Of a DNA stretch of 50,810 nt, positions 17,782-26,506 are shown piece after piece. The number at the start of each line of letters is the position of its first letter. The first letter of the stretch is position 1. This DNA comes from JBFXAN01 sp050184225 (lineage in GTDB: Bacteria; Chloroflexota; Dehalococcoidia; CAUJGQ01): assembly GCA_050184225.1 (NCBI GenBank), contig JBFXAN010000030.1, positions 1 to 50,810 on the forward strand. Direction: 5' to 3'. The notes under the pieces are model-generated. The model was not told the origin of the DNA and made no database searches. It saw nothing but the letters and a program-made list of their open reading frames with translations. Position numbers and translations under genes: made by a program.

Positions 17782-20364
17782 ATGACTGAGGCGCTGGTGA
17801 CGGGGACGACTCGTCGCGATCCTCCTGTGCCATTCGCCGGCCTGCGTGTGCTGGAGCTGGGCGAGTTTGTCGCCGTGCCCTATGCGGGCAAGATGCTGGC
17901 CGACCTGGGAGCGGATGTGTTGAAGGTCGAACACCCCGATGCCGGCGACCCGAGCCGGCGCTACGGGCCGTTCCCGGCCAGCGCGGAGGATGATGAGCAC
18001 AGCGGCCTCTTCACTTACCTGAACAGCAACAAGCGCAGCGTCGTCTTCGACGTGGGGGCCGATGATGGGCGGCAGCGGCTCCAGCGGCTGCTGTCCGGCG
18101 CCGACGTGCTCTTCATTGACGAGACGTTCACCGATCGACTGGTACCAAACGGCACGCCTGAGTCGCTCGCGGAGCAGTATGACCGGCTGGTGGTCACTGC
18201 GGTCACGCCGTTCGGGCGGAGCGGACCGTACCGAGCCTATCGTGCCGCCGACATCACCGTCTCGGCGGCGGGCGGATGTAGCTACGGTGTGGGCGACGCG
18301 GACCGCGAACCGTTGCCGCTGCCTGGATTTCAGTGCGACTTCCAGGCCGGGCTTTCGGCGGCGATCGCAACGGTCTTCGCGCTGATCGAGCGAGCGACGA
18401 GCGGTAGCGGCCAGCTCATTGACATCTCCAGCATGGAGGTCTTCGCCAGCCTGCACACTGGGTACTACCTTCCCCGCTACGTCTTTGGTGGCGGCATGGT
18501 CGGCCGGCGTTCGGGGCGGACGGGCAATAGCACGCCCTATCCGAACACCGTCCTGCCCTGCAAGGACGGAATGGTGGTGATGGCCGCGCCCCAGGTGGAG
18601 CAATGGAAACGCTTCGTGCACTTGATGGGCGATCCAGAATGGAGCACGCAGCCTCGCTACCGAAACCGGCGCGCCATGCAGTGGGAGTACCGGGAGGAGG
18701 TCGATGCCCTGATCCTCCCATGGCTGCAGCGACACACCAAGCAGGACCTGCTCGAGCTGTTCAGGGATCATCGCATTCCCTTCGCACCGATCCTGACGGC
18801 GAGTGACCTGATCGACAACTCGCACCTCGTGGCGCGCCAGAGTATCGGCCGATATGCACTGCCCGGCGGTGGAAGCTGCGCCGCACCGTCGCTGCCGATC
18901 CGGCTCGAGGGTGCGCCCCCTGCGCAGTTCCGGCGTGCGCCACTGCTGGGAGAACATACCCCTGGCGCGGACTGGCCCCCCCATTCGGCGCACCTGGTCG
19001 GACCACACAATACGAGCAGGGAAGATGACTCGCCGACCACCGCGATTGCATTAGGCCCCGCCGGCCCCTTGGCAGGCCTACGCGTGCTTGACCTGGGTAC
19101 GGCCTGGGCGGGCAACATTGCCGGGCGAGTCCTCGGCGACTACGGCGCTGATGTAATCAAGGTAGAGTCCTGGACGTACATGGACGGTAGCCGGAAGGGC
19201 AAGCCGATCCTGGTCGGAGACGCCGACAGCGGTGACGATGGCCAATGGCCGGACATGCAGCCAGGCTTCCATGTAATGGCCCGGAACAAGCGGAGCGTGG
19301 CGCTCAACCTCCGGGTGCCTGATGGCATCACTCTCCTGAAACGGCTCGTCCGAGAAAGCGACGTTCTGCTCCACAATTTCTCTCCCGGAGTACTAGAGCG
19401 GCTCGGCCTCTCGGTCGACATGCTCCAGCGGGAGAACCCGCGGCTGGTGATCGTCGGTCAGTCGATGGCGGGCGACCATGGGCCGCTCCGCGACTACATC
19501 GGCTACAACGGCACCGTCAAAGCGTTGAGTGGCCTCGCCGGGCTGGTCGGCTACGAGGGCGAGGCGCCGATCGGCATGTTTCAGGGCCTCTTCTCCGACG
19601 TCGTCAGCGCCCTCACCGCCGCCTGGGGCGCGGCCGTTGGCATCTACCAACGGGCCGCTACCGGGCGCGGCCGCGTGGTTGACGTCTCGCAATGGGAGGC
19701 GACGCTGGCTCTCGTGCCGGAACCACTGCTCGTCAGCTCGCTGAGCGACGTCGAGTTAGGGCCGCGCGGGGCACGGAATCCCCTGGCCTGTCCGTATGGG
19801 AACTACCCATGTGCCGGTGAAGACGCCTGGCTCAGCGTCGCGGTCCGGAGCGACGAAGAGTGGCAGCGCTTCTGTGGCGTGATTGAACACCCGGAGCTGG
19901 CCGCGGACGCACGCTACGCCACACTGGCCGCCCGGCTTGTCCACCGTGCCCAGGTGGACGCGACGGTCGGTGCGTGGACCTCGACGCGGGGCGCGGCTGA
20001 GGCGACTGCAACGCTCCAAGCTGCCGGAATCGCGGCCCTCCCGGTGATGAACATCGCGGACCTCTTCATTGATGAACACCTTCGGGAGCGGAATGCCTGG
20101 GTCGAGGTGGAGCATCCGCTGGTCGGTGTCGAGCCTCTGCCCGGAATCCCGTGGAAGTTCTCGCGCACGCCGGGCAGCGTGCGGCGCCGCGCACCGCTCC
20201 TGGGGGAGCACAACGAAGAGATCCTTGCAGAGGTCGCCGGCCTCACGCGTACGGACTACCAGCGGCTCGTAGCGACGGGCGCAATCGAGCAGCAGCGGGT
20301 CCCGAACGGCGCCACATCGAACCCGACAAAGGAGAGGACCAGCGGCGAAGCGGGCGCCGGCTAG
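17782..20364 (+). CDS. Tandem-domain class III CoA-transferase with both catalytic Asp positions
   Basis: The 860-residue protein is two complete CaiB/BaiF units. The first runs about 10-405 (GLRVLELGEFVAVPYAGKML, LGADVLKVEHPDAGDPSRR); the second starts at about 430 (LAGLRVLDLGTAWAGNIAGR, YGADVIKVES). By alignment to formyl-CoA transferase the nucleophile is present in both: Asp186 in GFQCDFQAGL and Asp606 in GLFSDVVSAL. That differs from the other tandem proteins here, in which one half lacks it. Both halves also keep LLGEH near their ends. ATG 17782 follows AGGGAGCGAGCA, ten bases after the permease stop. The C-terminal 30 residues are low-complexity. Confidence 0.85.
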   Translation: MTEALVTGTTRRDPPVPFAGLRVLELGEFVAVPYAGKMLADLGADVLKVEHPDAGDPSRRYGPFPASAEDDEHSGLFTYLNSNKRSVVFDVGADDGRQRLQRLLSGADVLFIDETFTDRLVPNGTPESLAEQYDRLVVTAVTPFGRSGPYRAYRAADITVSAAGGCSYGVGDADREPLPLPGFQCDFQAGLSAAIATVFALIERATSGSGQLIDISSMEVFASLHTGYYLPRYVFGGGMVGRRSGRTGNSTPYPNTVLPCKDGMVVMAAPQVEQWKRFVHLMGDPEWSTQPRYRNRRAMQWEYREEVDALILPWLQRHTKQDLLELFRDHRIPFAPILTASDLIDNSHLVARQSIGRYALPGGGSCAAPSLPIRLEGAPPAQFRRAPLLGEHTPGADWPPHSAHLVGPHNTSREDDSPTTAIALGPAGPLAGLRVLDLGTAWAGNIAGRVLGDYGADVIKVESWTYMDGSRKGKPILVGDADSGDDGQWPDMQPGFHVMARNKRSVALNLRVPDGITLLKRLVRESDVLLHNFSPGVLERLGLSVDMLQRENPRLVIVGQSMAGDHGPLRDYIGYNGTVKALSGLAGLVGYEGEAPIGMFQGLFSDVVSALTAAWGAAVGIYQRAATGRGRVVDVSQWEATLALVPEPLLVSSLSDVELGPRGARNPLACPYGNYPCAGEDAWLSVAVRSDEEWQRFCGVIEHPELAADARYATLAARLVHRAQVDATVGAWTSTRGAAEATATLQAAGIAALPVMNIADLFIDEHLRERNAWVEVEHPLVGVEPLPGIPWKFSRTPGSVRRRAPLLGEHNEEILAEVAGLTRTDYQRLVATGAIEQQRVPNGATSNPTKERTSGEAGAG

Positions 20365-20419
20365 CGACAGACGACCTGCCCCACACAGCAGCCAACCACC
20401 AGCACAAAGGAGTGAGTCG

Positions 20420-21562
20420 GTGACGACAGAGCAACAGTTCGCACGCATCACGGACGAGATGATCGTCAAGCTCAAGGAGCGCATTGGCGTACCCCGCCGG
20501 CCGCGCAACATCTGGAACACGGTTGCCACCAAAGACGCGATCCGCCACTGGGCCTGGGGAATTGGCGATGACAATCCCCTCTTCCTCGATGAGGAGTACG
20601 CCGCAAAGGGGCCGTACGGCGGCCTGATTGCGCCACCGACCTTCCTCTACAGCAACAACCATGGACCGTACGGGCCGGGGAGCAAACCGAGCCGGGGTGG
20701 AGGCATGCCGGGGATTCACGGCCTGCACCTCTATGATAGCTGGGCATTCTACGAACCCGTCCGCGTAGATACGCCGCTGACACCCACGGAATATGTCGCC
20801 GCCGTGGAAGAGAAGACCGGTAAGTACGCGGAGCGGATGGTGCTGCAGCGCACCGAAGTTGACTTCACCGACGATCAGGGAACCCTGCTCGCCAAGAACT
20901 CGTTCGCATCGATGAAGACCGAACGTGGTACACCCAAGGACAAGGCGAAGTACGCCGACATCACGAAGTGGGTATACACGCCGGAGGAACTGGCGCAGAT
21001 CGACCACGACTACGAGAACGAGGTGCGCCGCGGCGCCGTGCCGCGGTACTGGGAGGACGTGCAGGTCGGTGACGACATCGGCTATGTGGTCAAGGGGCCA
21101 CTCACTGTTCTCAGCATGATGACCTACTGGATGGGTTGGGGTTGCATCTTCGGCATGACCGACAAGATCGCCCACGACTATCTCAAGCTGCATCCCGGTG
21201 CAAATGTTCCTCATCCCGATACCAACGTTCCGGACTTCCCGGAGCGCGGTCATTGGGGCGATCCGTTCGTTCATGAGCTTGGCTTCCCGCTCGGCTACGA
21301 CATCGGCACGCAGCGGATCGGTTGGTTTGCCCACCTGATGACGAACTGGCAAGGGGATCACGGCTTCCTGCGGGCGCTCACGGTTCGGCTGCGCAGTCCG
21401 AACTGGCTCGGCGACACCACCTGGCTCCGCGGCCGCGTGACAGACAAGCGAATCACAGATGGTGAACACATGATCGACTGCGAGGTGTGGGCGACGAGCC
21501 AGCGCGGTGTCCGGCACGCGGAGGGTGAAGCGACAGTTCGGCTCATGAGCCGAGGTTCCTGA
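20420..21562 (+). CDS. MaoC/FAS1-like acyl-CoA dehydratase, paralogue of 10903-12042
   Basis: The 380-residue protein starts at GTG 20420 after AAAGGAGTGAG. It repeats the whole plan of the first dehydratase: IRHWAWGIGDDNPLF, GGLIAPPTFLYSNNHGPYG, YWEDVQVGDDIGYVVKGPLT, MTDKIAHDYLKLHP, FVHELGFPLGYDIG, TNWQGDHGFLRALTVRL and NWLGDTTWLRGRVTDK. The two clearly arose by duplication. A role in hydrating or dehydrating the CoA ester made by neighbouring CoA-transferases is inferred. The second helix-rich pocket has His-His/Trp-Gln at the place where the paralogue has Trp-His, so substrate preference may differ. A CoA-transferase starts 12 bases downstream. Confidence 0.75.
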   Translation: MTTEQQFARITDEMIVKLKERIGVPRRPRNIWNTVATKDAIRHWAWGIGDDNPLFLDEEYAAKGPYGGLIAPPTFLYSNNHGPYGPGSKPSRGGGMPGIHGLHLYDSWAFYEPVRVDTPLTPTEYVAAVEEKTGKYAERMVLQRTEVDFTDDQGTLLAKNSFASMKTERGTPKDKAKYADITKWVYTPEELAQIDHDYENEVRRGAVPRYWEDVQVGDDIGYVVKGPLTVLSMMTYWMGWGCIFGMTDKIAHDYLKLHPGANVPHPDTNVPDFPERGHWGDPFVHELGFPLGYDIGTQRIGWFAHLMTNWQGDHGFLRALTVRLRSPNWLGDTTWLRGRVTDKRITDGEHMIDCEVWATSQRGVRHAEGEATVRLMSRGS

Positions 21563-21574
21563 CGAGGGCGAACG

Positions 21575-22825
21575 ATGAACGGAGCCAACAGTGCGACGTC
21601 CGCCGGTGCGGCGGACGTCCGGAGTCCCCTACCGCGCCCGCTGGACGGGGTTCGCGTGATCGAGCACGCCCAGAACGGCGCAGCCCCGTTTGCCGGTCGG
21701 ATCCTCTCGGACCTCGGTGCGGACGTCATCAAGGTCGAGCCACCCGGCGGCGATCGCGCACGTCGGCAGGGCGTCGCCGCACCGGCGTTCTCCGGACTGT
21801 TCCAACACGCGAACGCCGGGAAGCGAAGTATCAGCATCGACTGCGATACAGCCGGCGGCCGGACGGTCATGGCTGCGCTCTTGGAGCGGGCGGATTGCGT
21901 GCTCCTCGATGAAACCAGCGCCGTGCTCGCGGTGGATGAGCTGATCGGCCGAGTACCTGGACGGGCAGTCGTGGTGACGATCACGCCCTTTGGCCTTGAC
22001 TGCCGGCAACCAAGGCCCGCGACCGGCGCACGTGCGCTATTTCACGCCGGTGGCGAAGGGTTCCTGACGCCGAACGGCGCGCCGCTGACGACGCCGCCGG
22101 TCGCACCGTCGGCGAATGTCGCCTGGCTGGATGCGGGGGTGGCCGGTGCCTTCGCAGCCATGCTTGTCCTGTTTCGGCGCGGACACGGGGACGAGGGGGA
22201 GTTCGAGGCACCGTACTTCTTCGACCTTGCAATGCGCGACGTGCAGCTCAGTCTCTCCCGTCAGGACATCTGTACATTCGCGAACGAGGGTCACCTGGAG
22301 GACCGTTCCACGAAGCATTCGGCCTCGCTCGGGCCTCGACTGCGCTGCCGCGACGGAGACGCAACGATCCACCTCGCGGAGCGCCATTGGTCCGGATGGT
22401 GCACACTGATGGACCGCGACGACCTGGTTGCTGACCCACGCTTCGTTACGCATGAGGCACGCATGGCCAACCTCGATGCGGTGGTGACGGAGCTCGAACG
22501 CTGGACGATGCCACGGACACGGGCGGAAGTACAAGGGCTCGGCCAGCCGCGGGGGCTGCCCGTCGTCGCGATCCTGACGCCGAGTGAGGTGCTGGCGGAT
22601 GACCAGCTCGCATACCGTGGCTTCTTCCGCAGCCCCGTGGGAAGCGGAGGCCCATTGCTCACCGCGGCGTTGCCATTCGTGAGACAGGATGGCCAACGCT
22701 GGCACCCCTCCAATCTGGCCCCACCCGTTGGTCAGCACACCGGCGAGGTGCTGGCCGAACTCGGCCAGCACCTCGCCGGCATAACGCCGGCCACGACCGC
22801 GGGCGTTGTCGGGAGTGGCTTATGA
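21575..22825 (+). CDS. Class III (CaiB/BaiF) CoA-transferase, diverged
   Basis: The 416-residue protein starts MNGANSATSAG and enters the family fold with LDGVRVIEHAQNGAAPFAGR and LSDLGADVIKVEPPGGDRAR. The region around the catalytic Asp reads NVAWLDAGVAGAF: an Asp is present but one residue off the usual register, so its assignment as nucleophile is uncertain. The segment between it and the N-terminus is shorter than in classical members. The stop overlaps the start of the next CoA-transferase by four bases (ATGA), so the two are translationally coupled and may form a heteromer. Function is inferred from the family only. Confidence 0.8.
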   Translation: MNGANSATSAGAADVRSPLPRPLDGVRVIEHAQNGAAPFAGRILSDLGADVIKVEPPGGDRARRQGVAAPAFSGLFQHANAGKRSISIDCDTAGGRTVMAALLERADCVLLDETSAVLAVDELIGRVPGRAVVVTITPFGLDCRQPRPATGARALFHAGGEGFLTPNGAPLTTPPVAPSANVAWLDAGVAGAFAAMLVLFRRGHGDEGEFEAPYFFDLAMRDVQLSLSRQDICTFANEGHLEDRSTKHSASLGPRLRCRDGDATIHLAERHWSGWCTLMDRDDLVADPRFVTHEARMANLDAVVTELERWTMPRTRAEVQGLGQPRGLPVVAILTPSEVLADDQLAYRGFFRSPVGSGGPLLTAALPFVRQDGQRWHPSNLAPPVGQHTGEVLAELGQHLAGITPATTAGVVGSGL

Positions 22826-24033
22826 GTCATCGAGGGTTGTTGAAGGGCGTCCGGGTCGTTGACTTCTCCTGGCTGATGGCCGGTCCGTCTGGCACGCTGC
22901 TGCTCGCTCTGGCCGGGGCTGACGTGATTCGTATCGAGAGCACACGGTCTCCGGACAACTATCGCAAGAGTTTCTCCAAAGATGGCAACCCGGATTGTTC
23001 TCCGTTGTTTGCCACGGTCAATATGGCAAAGAGGAGCGTGCTGATTGACCTCAAGCATCCGGCCGGACTGAGCGTTGCCGAGGGTCTTGTGGAGAAGGCG
23101 GACCTGGTCGTCGAGAACTTCACGCCCGGTACTTTGGATAAGCTGGGACTCGGCTACACGAGGATCTCGGAACGAAACCCTCGCATCGTGATGGTGTCCG
23201 CATCGGCAGCAGGTCAGTCGGGGCCGAAGTCGCACTTTGCCGGGTACGCACCGCACTTCGCGTCCCTCGCCGGACTTGCCTTCCTGACCGGCCACCCTGA
23301 TGGACCGCCGACCCGATTCAGTCGCAGCCTGGACGCGCGGGTCGGAACCTACATCGCACTTGCAGCGCTCGCCGGACTCCTCAGCGTGCGCCAGACTGGT
23401 CAGGGTATGTATCTCGATGTTTCCGACCAGGAAGTCGTTGCATCGCTCATCGGCGATGTCCTCGCCGATGCGGCCGCCACCGGTCGGGAGTTCGTTCGCA
23501 ACGGCAATGTCGAGGACGGTCGGGCGGGCGCGGGCTGTTATCCCTGCAAGGGAATGGACCAGTGGATCGCGATCGAACAGGACAACGCCACAGAGTGGCA
23601 AGCGCTGTGCCGGGCCATTGGTCGCCCGGACCTGCTGGCTGATCCGTCACTCGCTTCGCAGGAAGGGCGATGGGCACACCGCCAGCAGATCGAAGCGGCG
23701 ATCGGTGAGTGGAGCAGGCGCCTGGAGAAGCCGGATGCCGTGCGGCTGCTCCAGGAGGCTGGTGTGAAGGCAACCGTGGTCGCAAGCGGATTCGACCTCT
23801 TCACGGACGACGACCTTCACGCACGTGGAATGTGGCAGCCGATCGAGCACAAAGCACTCGGAAAGATGTGGGTCGTCGATTCACCGGTCACCCGATCGCC
23901 TCGGAACGGTGGAGGGGAAGGAGTTGCTCCGGCGCCCTTGCTCGGGGAGCACACGGACGAAGTGCTCAGGGAAGTGTTGAGCCTCAGCGAGGAGAAAATC
24001 AAGGCGCTCCGAGTCGAAGGTGCGCTTCGATAG
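22822..24033 (+). CDS. Class III (CaiB/BaiF) CoA-transferase
   Basis: The 403-residue protein has the full family plan: LKGVRVVDFSWLMAGPSGTLL, VVENFTPGTLDKLGLGYTRI, SLAGLAFLTGHPDGPP and PLLGEHTDEVL near the C-terminus. The aligned nucleophile is Asp171 in SLDARVGTYIA. Length matches formyl-CoA transferase-like enzymes. It starts inside the stop codon of the preceding diverged homologue (ATGA overlap). It ends the plus-strand module. It converges with the minus-strand hypothetical genes across a 140-base gap that contains only a weak inverted repeat and no recognisable terminator. Confidence 0.87.
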   Translation: MSHRGLLKGVRVVDFSWLMAGPSGTLLLALAGADVIRIESTRSPDNYRKSFSKDGNPDCSPLFATVNMAKRSVLIDLKHPAGLSVAEGLVEKADLVVENFTPGTLDKLGLGYTRISERNPRIVMVSASAAGQSGPKSHFAGYAPHFASLAGLAFLTGHPDGPPTRFSRSLDARVGTYIALAALAGLLSVRQTGQGMYLDVSDQEVVASLIGDVLADAAATGREFVRNGNVEDGRAGAGCYPCKGMDQWIAIEQDNATEWQALCRAIGRPDLLADPSLASQEGRWAHRQQIEAAIGEWSRRLEKPDAVRLLQEAGVKATVVASGFDLFTDDDLHARGMWQPIEHKALGKMWVVDSPVTRSPRNGGGEGVAPAPLLGEHTDEVLREVLSLSEEKIKALRVEGALR

Positions 24034-24173
24034 GCGTCCGGTACGGTTTGCGACTCGACGGTAGAATGTGCTTCCACGAGCCCTGCTCGACTGGCTCGGG
24101 CGGGGTTGGCCCATCACCCTCTATGGCAGGTCGTAGCCACCATCAACAAGGGACCGGTAACTCGCACCAGTGG

Positions 24174-24719
24174 CTATCTACCCCCACCGCGCCACGTCTC
24201 AAGGAATTCCCGGGATGTGCCAAGTACATTCGTCCAGTCGGGGCGCAAAGGTTCGACGCCGAGTTCGGTGATTGCGTACCGAAGCACGGCTTCAAGTGAA
24301 ACGCGTCCCGTTGGGATAGGCGTCTTGATGAGGTGGTGTTGGTCCAACCTCGTTGCGGGATAGACGTGAAGATGGGGGTAGGTGACTGCTGTCCGTTCGT
24401 GGGGGTGCAGATGGAATCCGATCAGTTCGGGTCCGTTTGCCTGCCCGAGTGTGTAGTAGTAGGCGTCCTCGGTGACTTTCCAGCGGCCACGGATGCCTTC
24501 GCATGCGATCACTCGGTAGTGTTGAATCACCTTGATTGTGAATCGCCTGTCTCGTCCAAGCAGACAGGGGTTCTCTTGAAGCGATAATGGATAGAGATCA
24601 GATGAAGGGTCGTCGCCATCCTTAACATGGATAACTGTCCTGGTCAGGCAGGAAAGCGACCGCTGCAGCAGATTGAGAAAGTTGTTTACCGCCTCCGGCG
24701 GTGTTCGCCCTGCCTGCAC
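24174..24719 (-). CDS. Hypothetical protein, His-rich
   Basis: The 181-residue product starts at GTG 24719, ten bases after the stop of the upstream small gene, so the two are probably one unit. I do not recognise a function. The central part is rich in aromatic and His residues (EDAYYYTLGQANGPELIGFH, then LHPHERTAVTYPHLHVYP). The C-terminus reads GRVSLEAVLRYAITELGVEP. It is plainly lower in GC than its neighbours. It could be a toxin-antitoxin partner with the preceding gene or a nuclease-like protein; neither is supported by a motif I can name. Confidence 0.5.
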   Translation of the reverse strand: MQAGRTPPEAVNNFLNLLQRSLSCLTRTVIHVKDGDDPSSDLYPLSLQENPCLLGRDRRFTIKVIQHYRVIACEGIRGRWKVTEDAYYYTLGQANGPELIGFHLHPHERTAVTYPHLHVYPATRLDQHHLIKTPIPTGRVSLEAVLRYAITELGVEPLRPDWTNVLGTSREFLETWRGGGR

Positions 24720-24728
24720 GACTGCTGT

Positions 24729-24947
24729 CTACCGCGCGAATGGGATGAGCATTGCAAGGTACATGATGTCTGACCGGTCGGGTTCGGCGTCGTATGCGCC
24801 AGCCTCCCAGTTCGTTAAGAATGCATCGCCCCCTATCTGGAGCACACGGCGGACTTCACGGTCGAAAAATACGCGCCCGGCTTCGAGACTCAGTTCGCGG
24901 ATTCGCCCGCTCTGTGGACTCATACCCTGGTTGGTCACTGTCGCCAT
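24729..24947 (-). CDS. Hypothetical small protein
   Basis: This 72-residue protein starts at ATG 24947. It contains RRVLQIGGDAFLTNWEAGAY and ends LAMLIPFAR. No domain is recognised. It lies ten bases upstream of the His-rich hypothetical protein. A longer frame, 24856-25224, overlaps its start region in another frame, so either one is spurious or a frameshift joins them. GC is lower than in the flanking catabolic genes. Confidence 0.4.
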   Translation of the reverse strand: MATVTNQGMSPQSGRIRELSLEAGRVFFDREVRRVLQIGGDAFLTNWEAGAYDAEPDRSDIMYLAMLIPFAR

Positions 24948-25224
24948 CTACCATCCCTGGCAGCATCAAATGTGTCTGCCGCGCCTGATTCACACCGCGA
25001 TGTACGATAATCGCAGTCAAATTGCCGAATGGATCATATTCATGGAGTGTTGAACTGTCAAATGTGCGATCTTCGTCAAGCGTGGAGCGAACCTCTGACT
25101 CATTCCAGCGAGAATCTAGCCGGAGACGGGGTAGTGAGACGAGCGTTTGACAGTTTCTCAGCGGTTTCTTGACTGTCCGCCACGCGCCGCGAGTCCATTC
25201 CAATTCCGCGCGTGTAATCGGCAC
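24856..25224 (-). CDS. Questionable hypothetical ORF overlapping the preceding small gene
   Basis: A 122-residue frame from GTG 25224 begins MPITRAELEWTRGAWRTV and includes HEYDPFGNLTAIIVHRGVNQ. It overlaps the 72-residue gene by about 90 bases in a different frame. It has no evident ribosome site and no recognised motif. The middle part looks protein-like, the last 30 residues less so. A frameshift near 24945 joining this frame to the 72-residue gene would give one protein of about 165 residues. Confidence 0.25.
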   Translation of the reverse strand: MPITRAELEWTRGAWRTVKKPLRNCQTLVSLPRLRLDSRWNESEVRSTLDEDRTFDSSTLHEYDPFGNLTAIIVHRGVNQARQTHLMLPGMVDGDSDQPGYESTERANPRTESRSRARIFRP

Positions 25225-25285
25225 GCTCGCTTTTGTGGAGACTCTCCAGTCACCACAGACCAGCGCATGCCGAAACCAGGTCTGG

Positions 25286-26386
25286 TCAGGCGCGATGTCC
25301 TGGACGATATGCCGCTCGGAAATTTGCGGTGAGTGGCTGTGCCACAGCAGGCTTTGGCAGCATCTGATCCACCTCGTTGCGCCATGCCGCGTAGGATGCT
25401 ATGAGCCGGTCCTCGGTTCCATAGTCGTATGGATTTGGCACCAGTCCGCCAAGCTCCTTCTCATCCAGTTCGTCGCGGTGTTCTGCCAGCCAGCGCGCCG
25501 TGCGACGCAGACCTTCCTCTGGTGCTACCAGATCCCAATAGCCCAGGACGTACGTGAGTTTGGCGGCGTCCAGTAGCTGGCCGGGCGGATCAGCGTAGCC
25601 GGTCGCAAGATCGTGGGCGAGCGGGTGGCTGATGCCGACGATCTCCAGTGGATGCTCCAGGGCATCGGCCACAATTCGGATGATATCCGTGAGGAAGTAG
25701 GTCCGCTGGTCCACCGTGTGGAACACCTGCCCGCCGGCCTCCTTGCGGTCCACCGCCAGCAACACCTGGTGGGCCGCATTCTCCGTGAAACAGATCGGTC
25801 GCAGGATCGCACCATCGCCGGGCACAATAATCTGGCGGCGACCGTCCAGCACCCGCCGGACGATCGGCCATAGCCACTGGCGGGGCACGCGCGGCCCGTA
25901 AAGATTGGTGTAGCGGAGCACGGTCGCCACATAGTGACCGGCGGCATGGTGTGCCAGCACGCCCCGCTCCGTTTCCGCGACCGCCCAGCCAACCTCACGA
26001 CCGGGGGTTCGCTCACGGTAGCGCGGGTGATCCTCGGCGATGGGCAGAGCGCGGCCGAGCGGATAGGGCAACATCGACGGCGCCACATTGCCCGCAATAC
26101 CGCTGATCGCTATGAAGCGTGCGCAGCGATCGGCCATGACGTCGGCGATATAGCGCAGGCGCCCGTACATCGCGCACACCAGATCCCATTCGATGTGACC
26201 GACATCACGCTCCAAGTCCTCCCGATTATCAGGGTCGCCGTGTAGATGCTGAGGGTCGGCCGGTAGATCAGCGGTTTCGTGATAGCCACGATGATAGACA
26301 GTGACTTGGTAGCCGCGCTGCATCAGGCCGCGGACCACCGCTGGACCGGTTGGTCCCGTACCGCCTATCACGAGCGCTTTCACCAT
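25286..26386 (-). CDS. Atypical NAD(P)-dependent epimerase/dehydratase (SDR)
   Basis: The 366-residue protein opens with MVKALVIGGTGPTGPAVVRG, a Rossmann GxxGxxG nucleotide site, and follows the extended SDR plan (CARFIAISGIAG, VLRYTNLYGPR, IIVPGDGAILRPICFTENAA). The catalytic Tyr-X-X-X-Lys is not visible; the expected region reads GWAVAETERGVLAHH. It may therefore be an atypical SDR with a binding or non-redox role. It is the last gene of the module A operon, 120 bases after the crotonase. Extended SDRs act on sugars or on hydroxy-acyl groups; the CoA context favours the latter, but this is inference. Confidence 0.75.
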   Translation of the reverse strand: MVKALVIGGTGPTGPAVVRGLMQRGYQVTVYHRGYHETADLPADPQHLHGDPDNREDLERDVGHIEWDLVCAMYGRLRYIADVMADRCARFIAISGIAGNVAPSMLPYPLGRALPIAEDHPRYRERTPGREVGWAVAETERGVLAHHAAGHYVATVLRYTNLYGPRVPRQWLWPIVRRVLDGRRQIIVPGDGAILRPICFTENAAHQVLLAVDRKEAGGQVFHTVDQRTYFLTDIIRIVADALEHPLEIVGISHPLAHDLATGYADPPGQLLDAAKLTYVLGYWDLVAPEEGLRRTARWLAEHRDELDEKELGGLVPNPYDYGTEDRLIASYAAWRNEVDQMLPKPAVAQPLTANFRAAYRPGHRA

Positions 26387-26506
26387 CTCACCTCCGTCAG
26401 GCGGCCCTGCTCATGGCCTGATCGCGGCAGTTAGGAACTTGATAAACACGAGTGGTAGGGAGAGCAACGGGTTGACGCGGCGCTCTCCCAGGCGCAATCT
26501 GAGCTG

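Noticed and set aside
17566..19008. 480-residue antisense open frame across the DppC and tandem CoA-transferase genes
   Set aside because: It crosses two well-supported genes, has no recognisable motif, and is explained by high GC.
20243..21517. 424-residue antisense open frame opposite the second dehydratase
   Set aside because: The opposite strand codes for a conserved dehydratase with a good ribosome site; the antisense product is compositionally odd.
24077..24098. CGAGCC...GGCTCG inverted repeat after the CoA-transferase at 24033 as a terminator
   Set aside because: Ten-base loop, short arms, and no T run.
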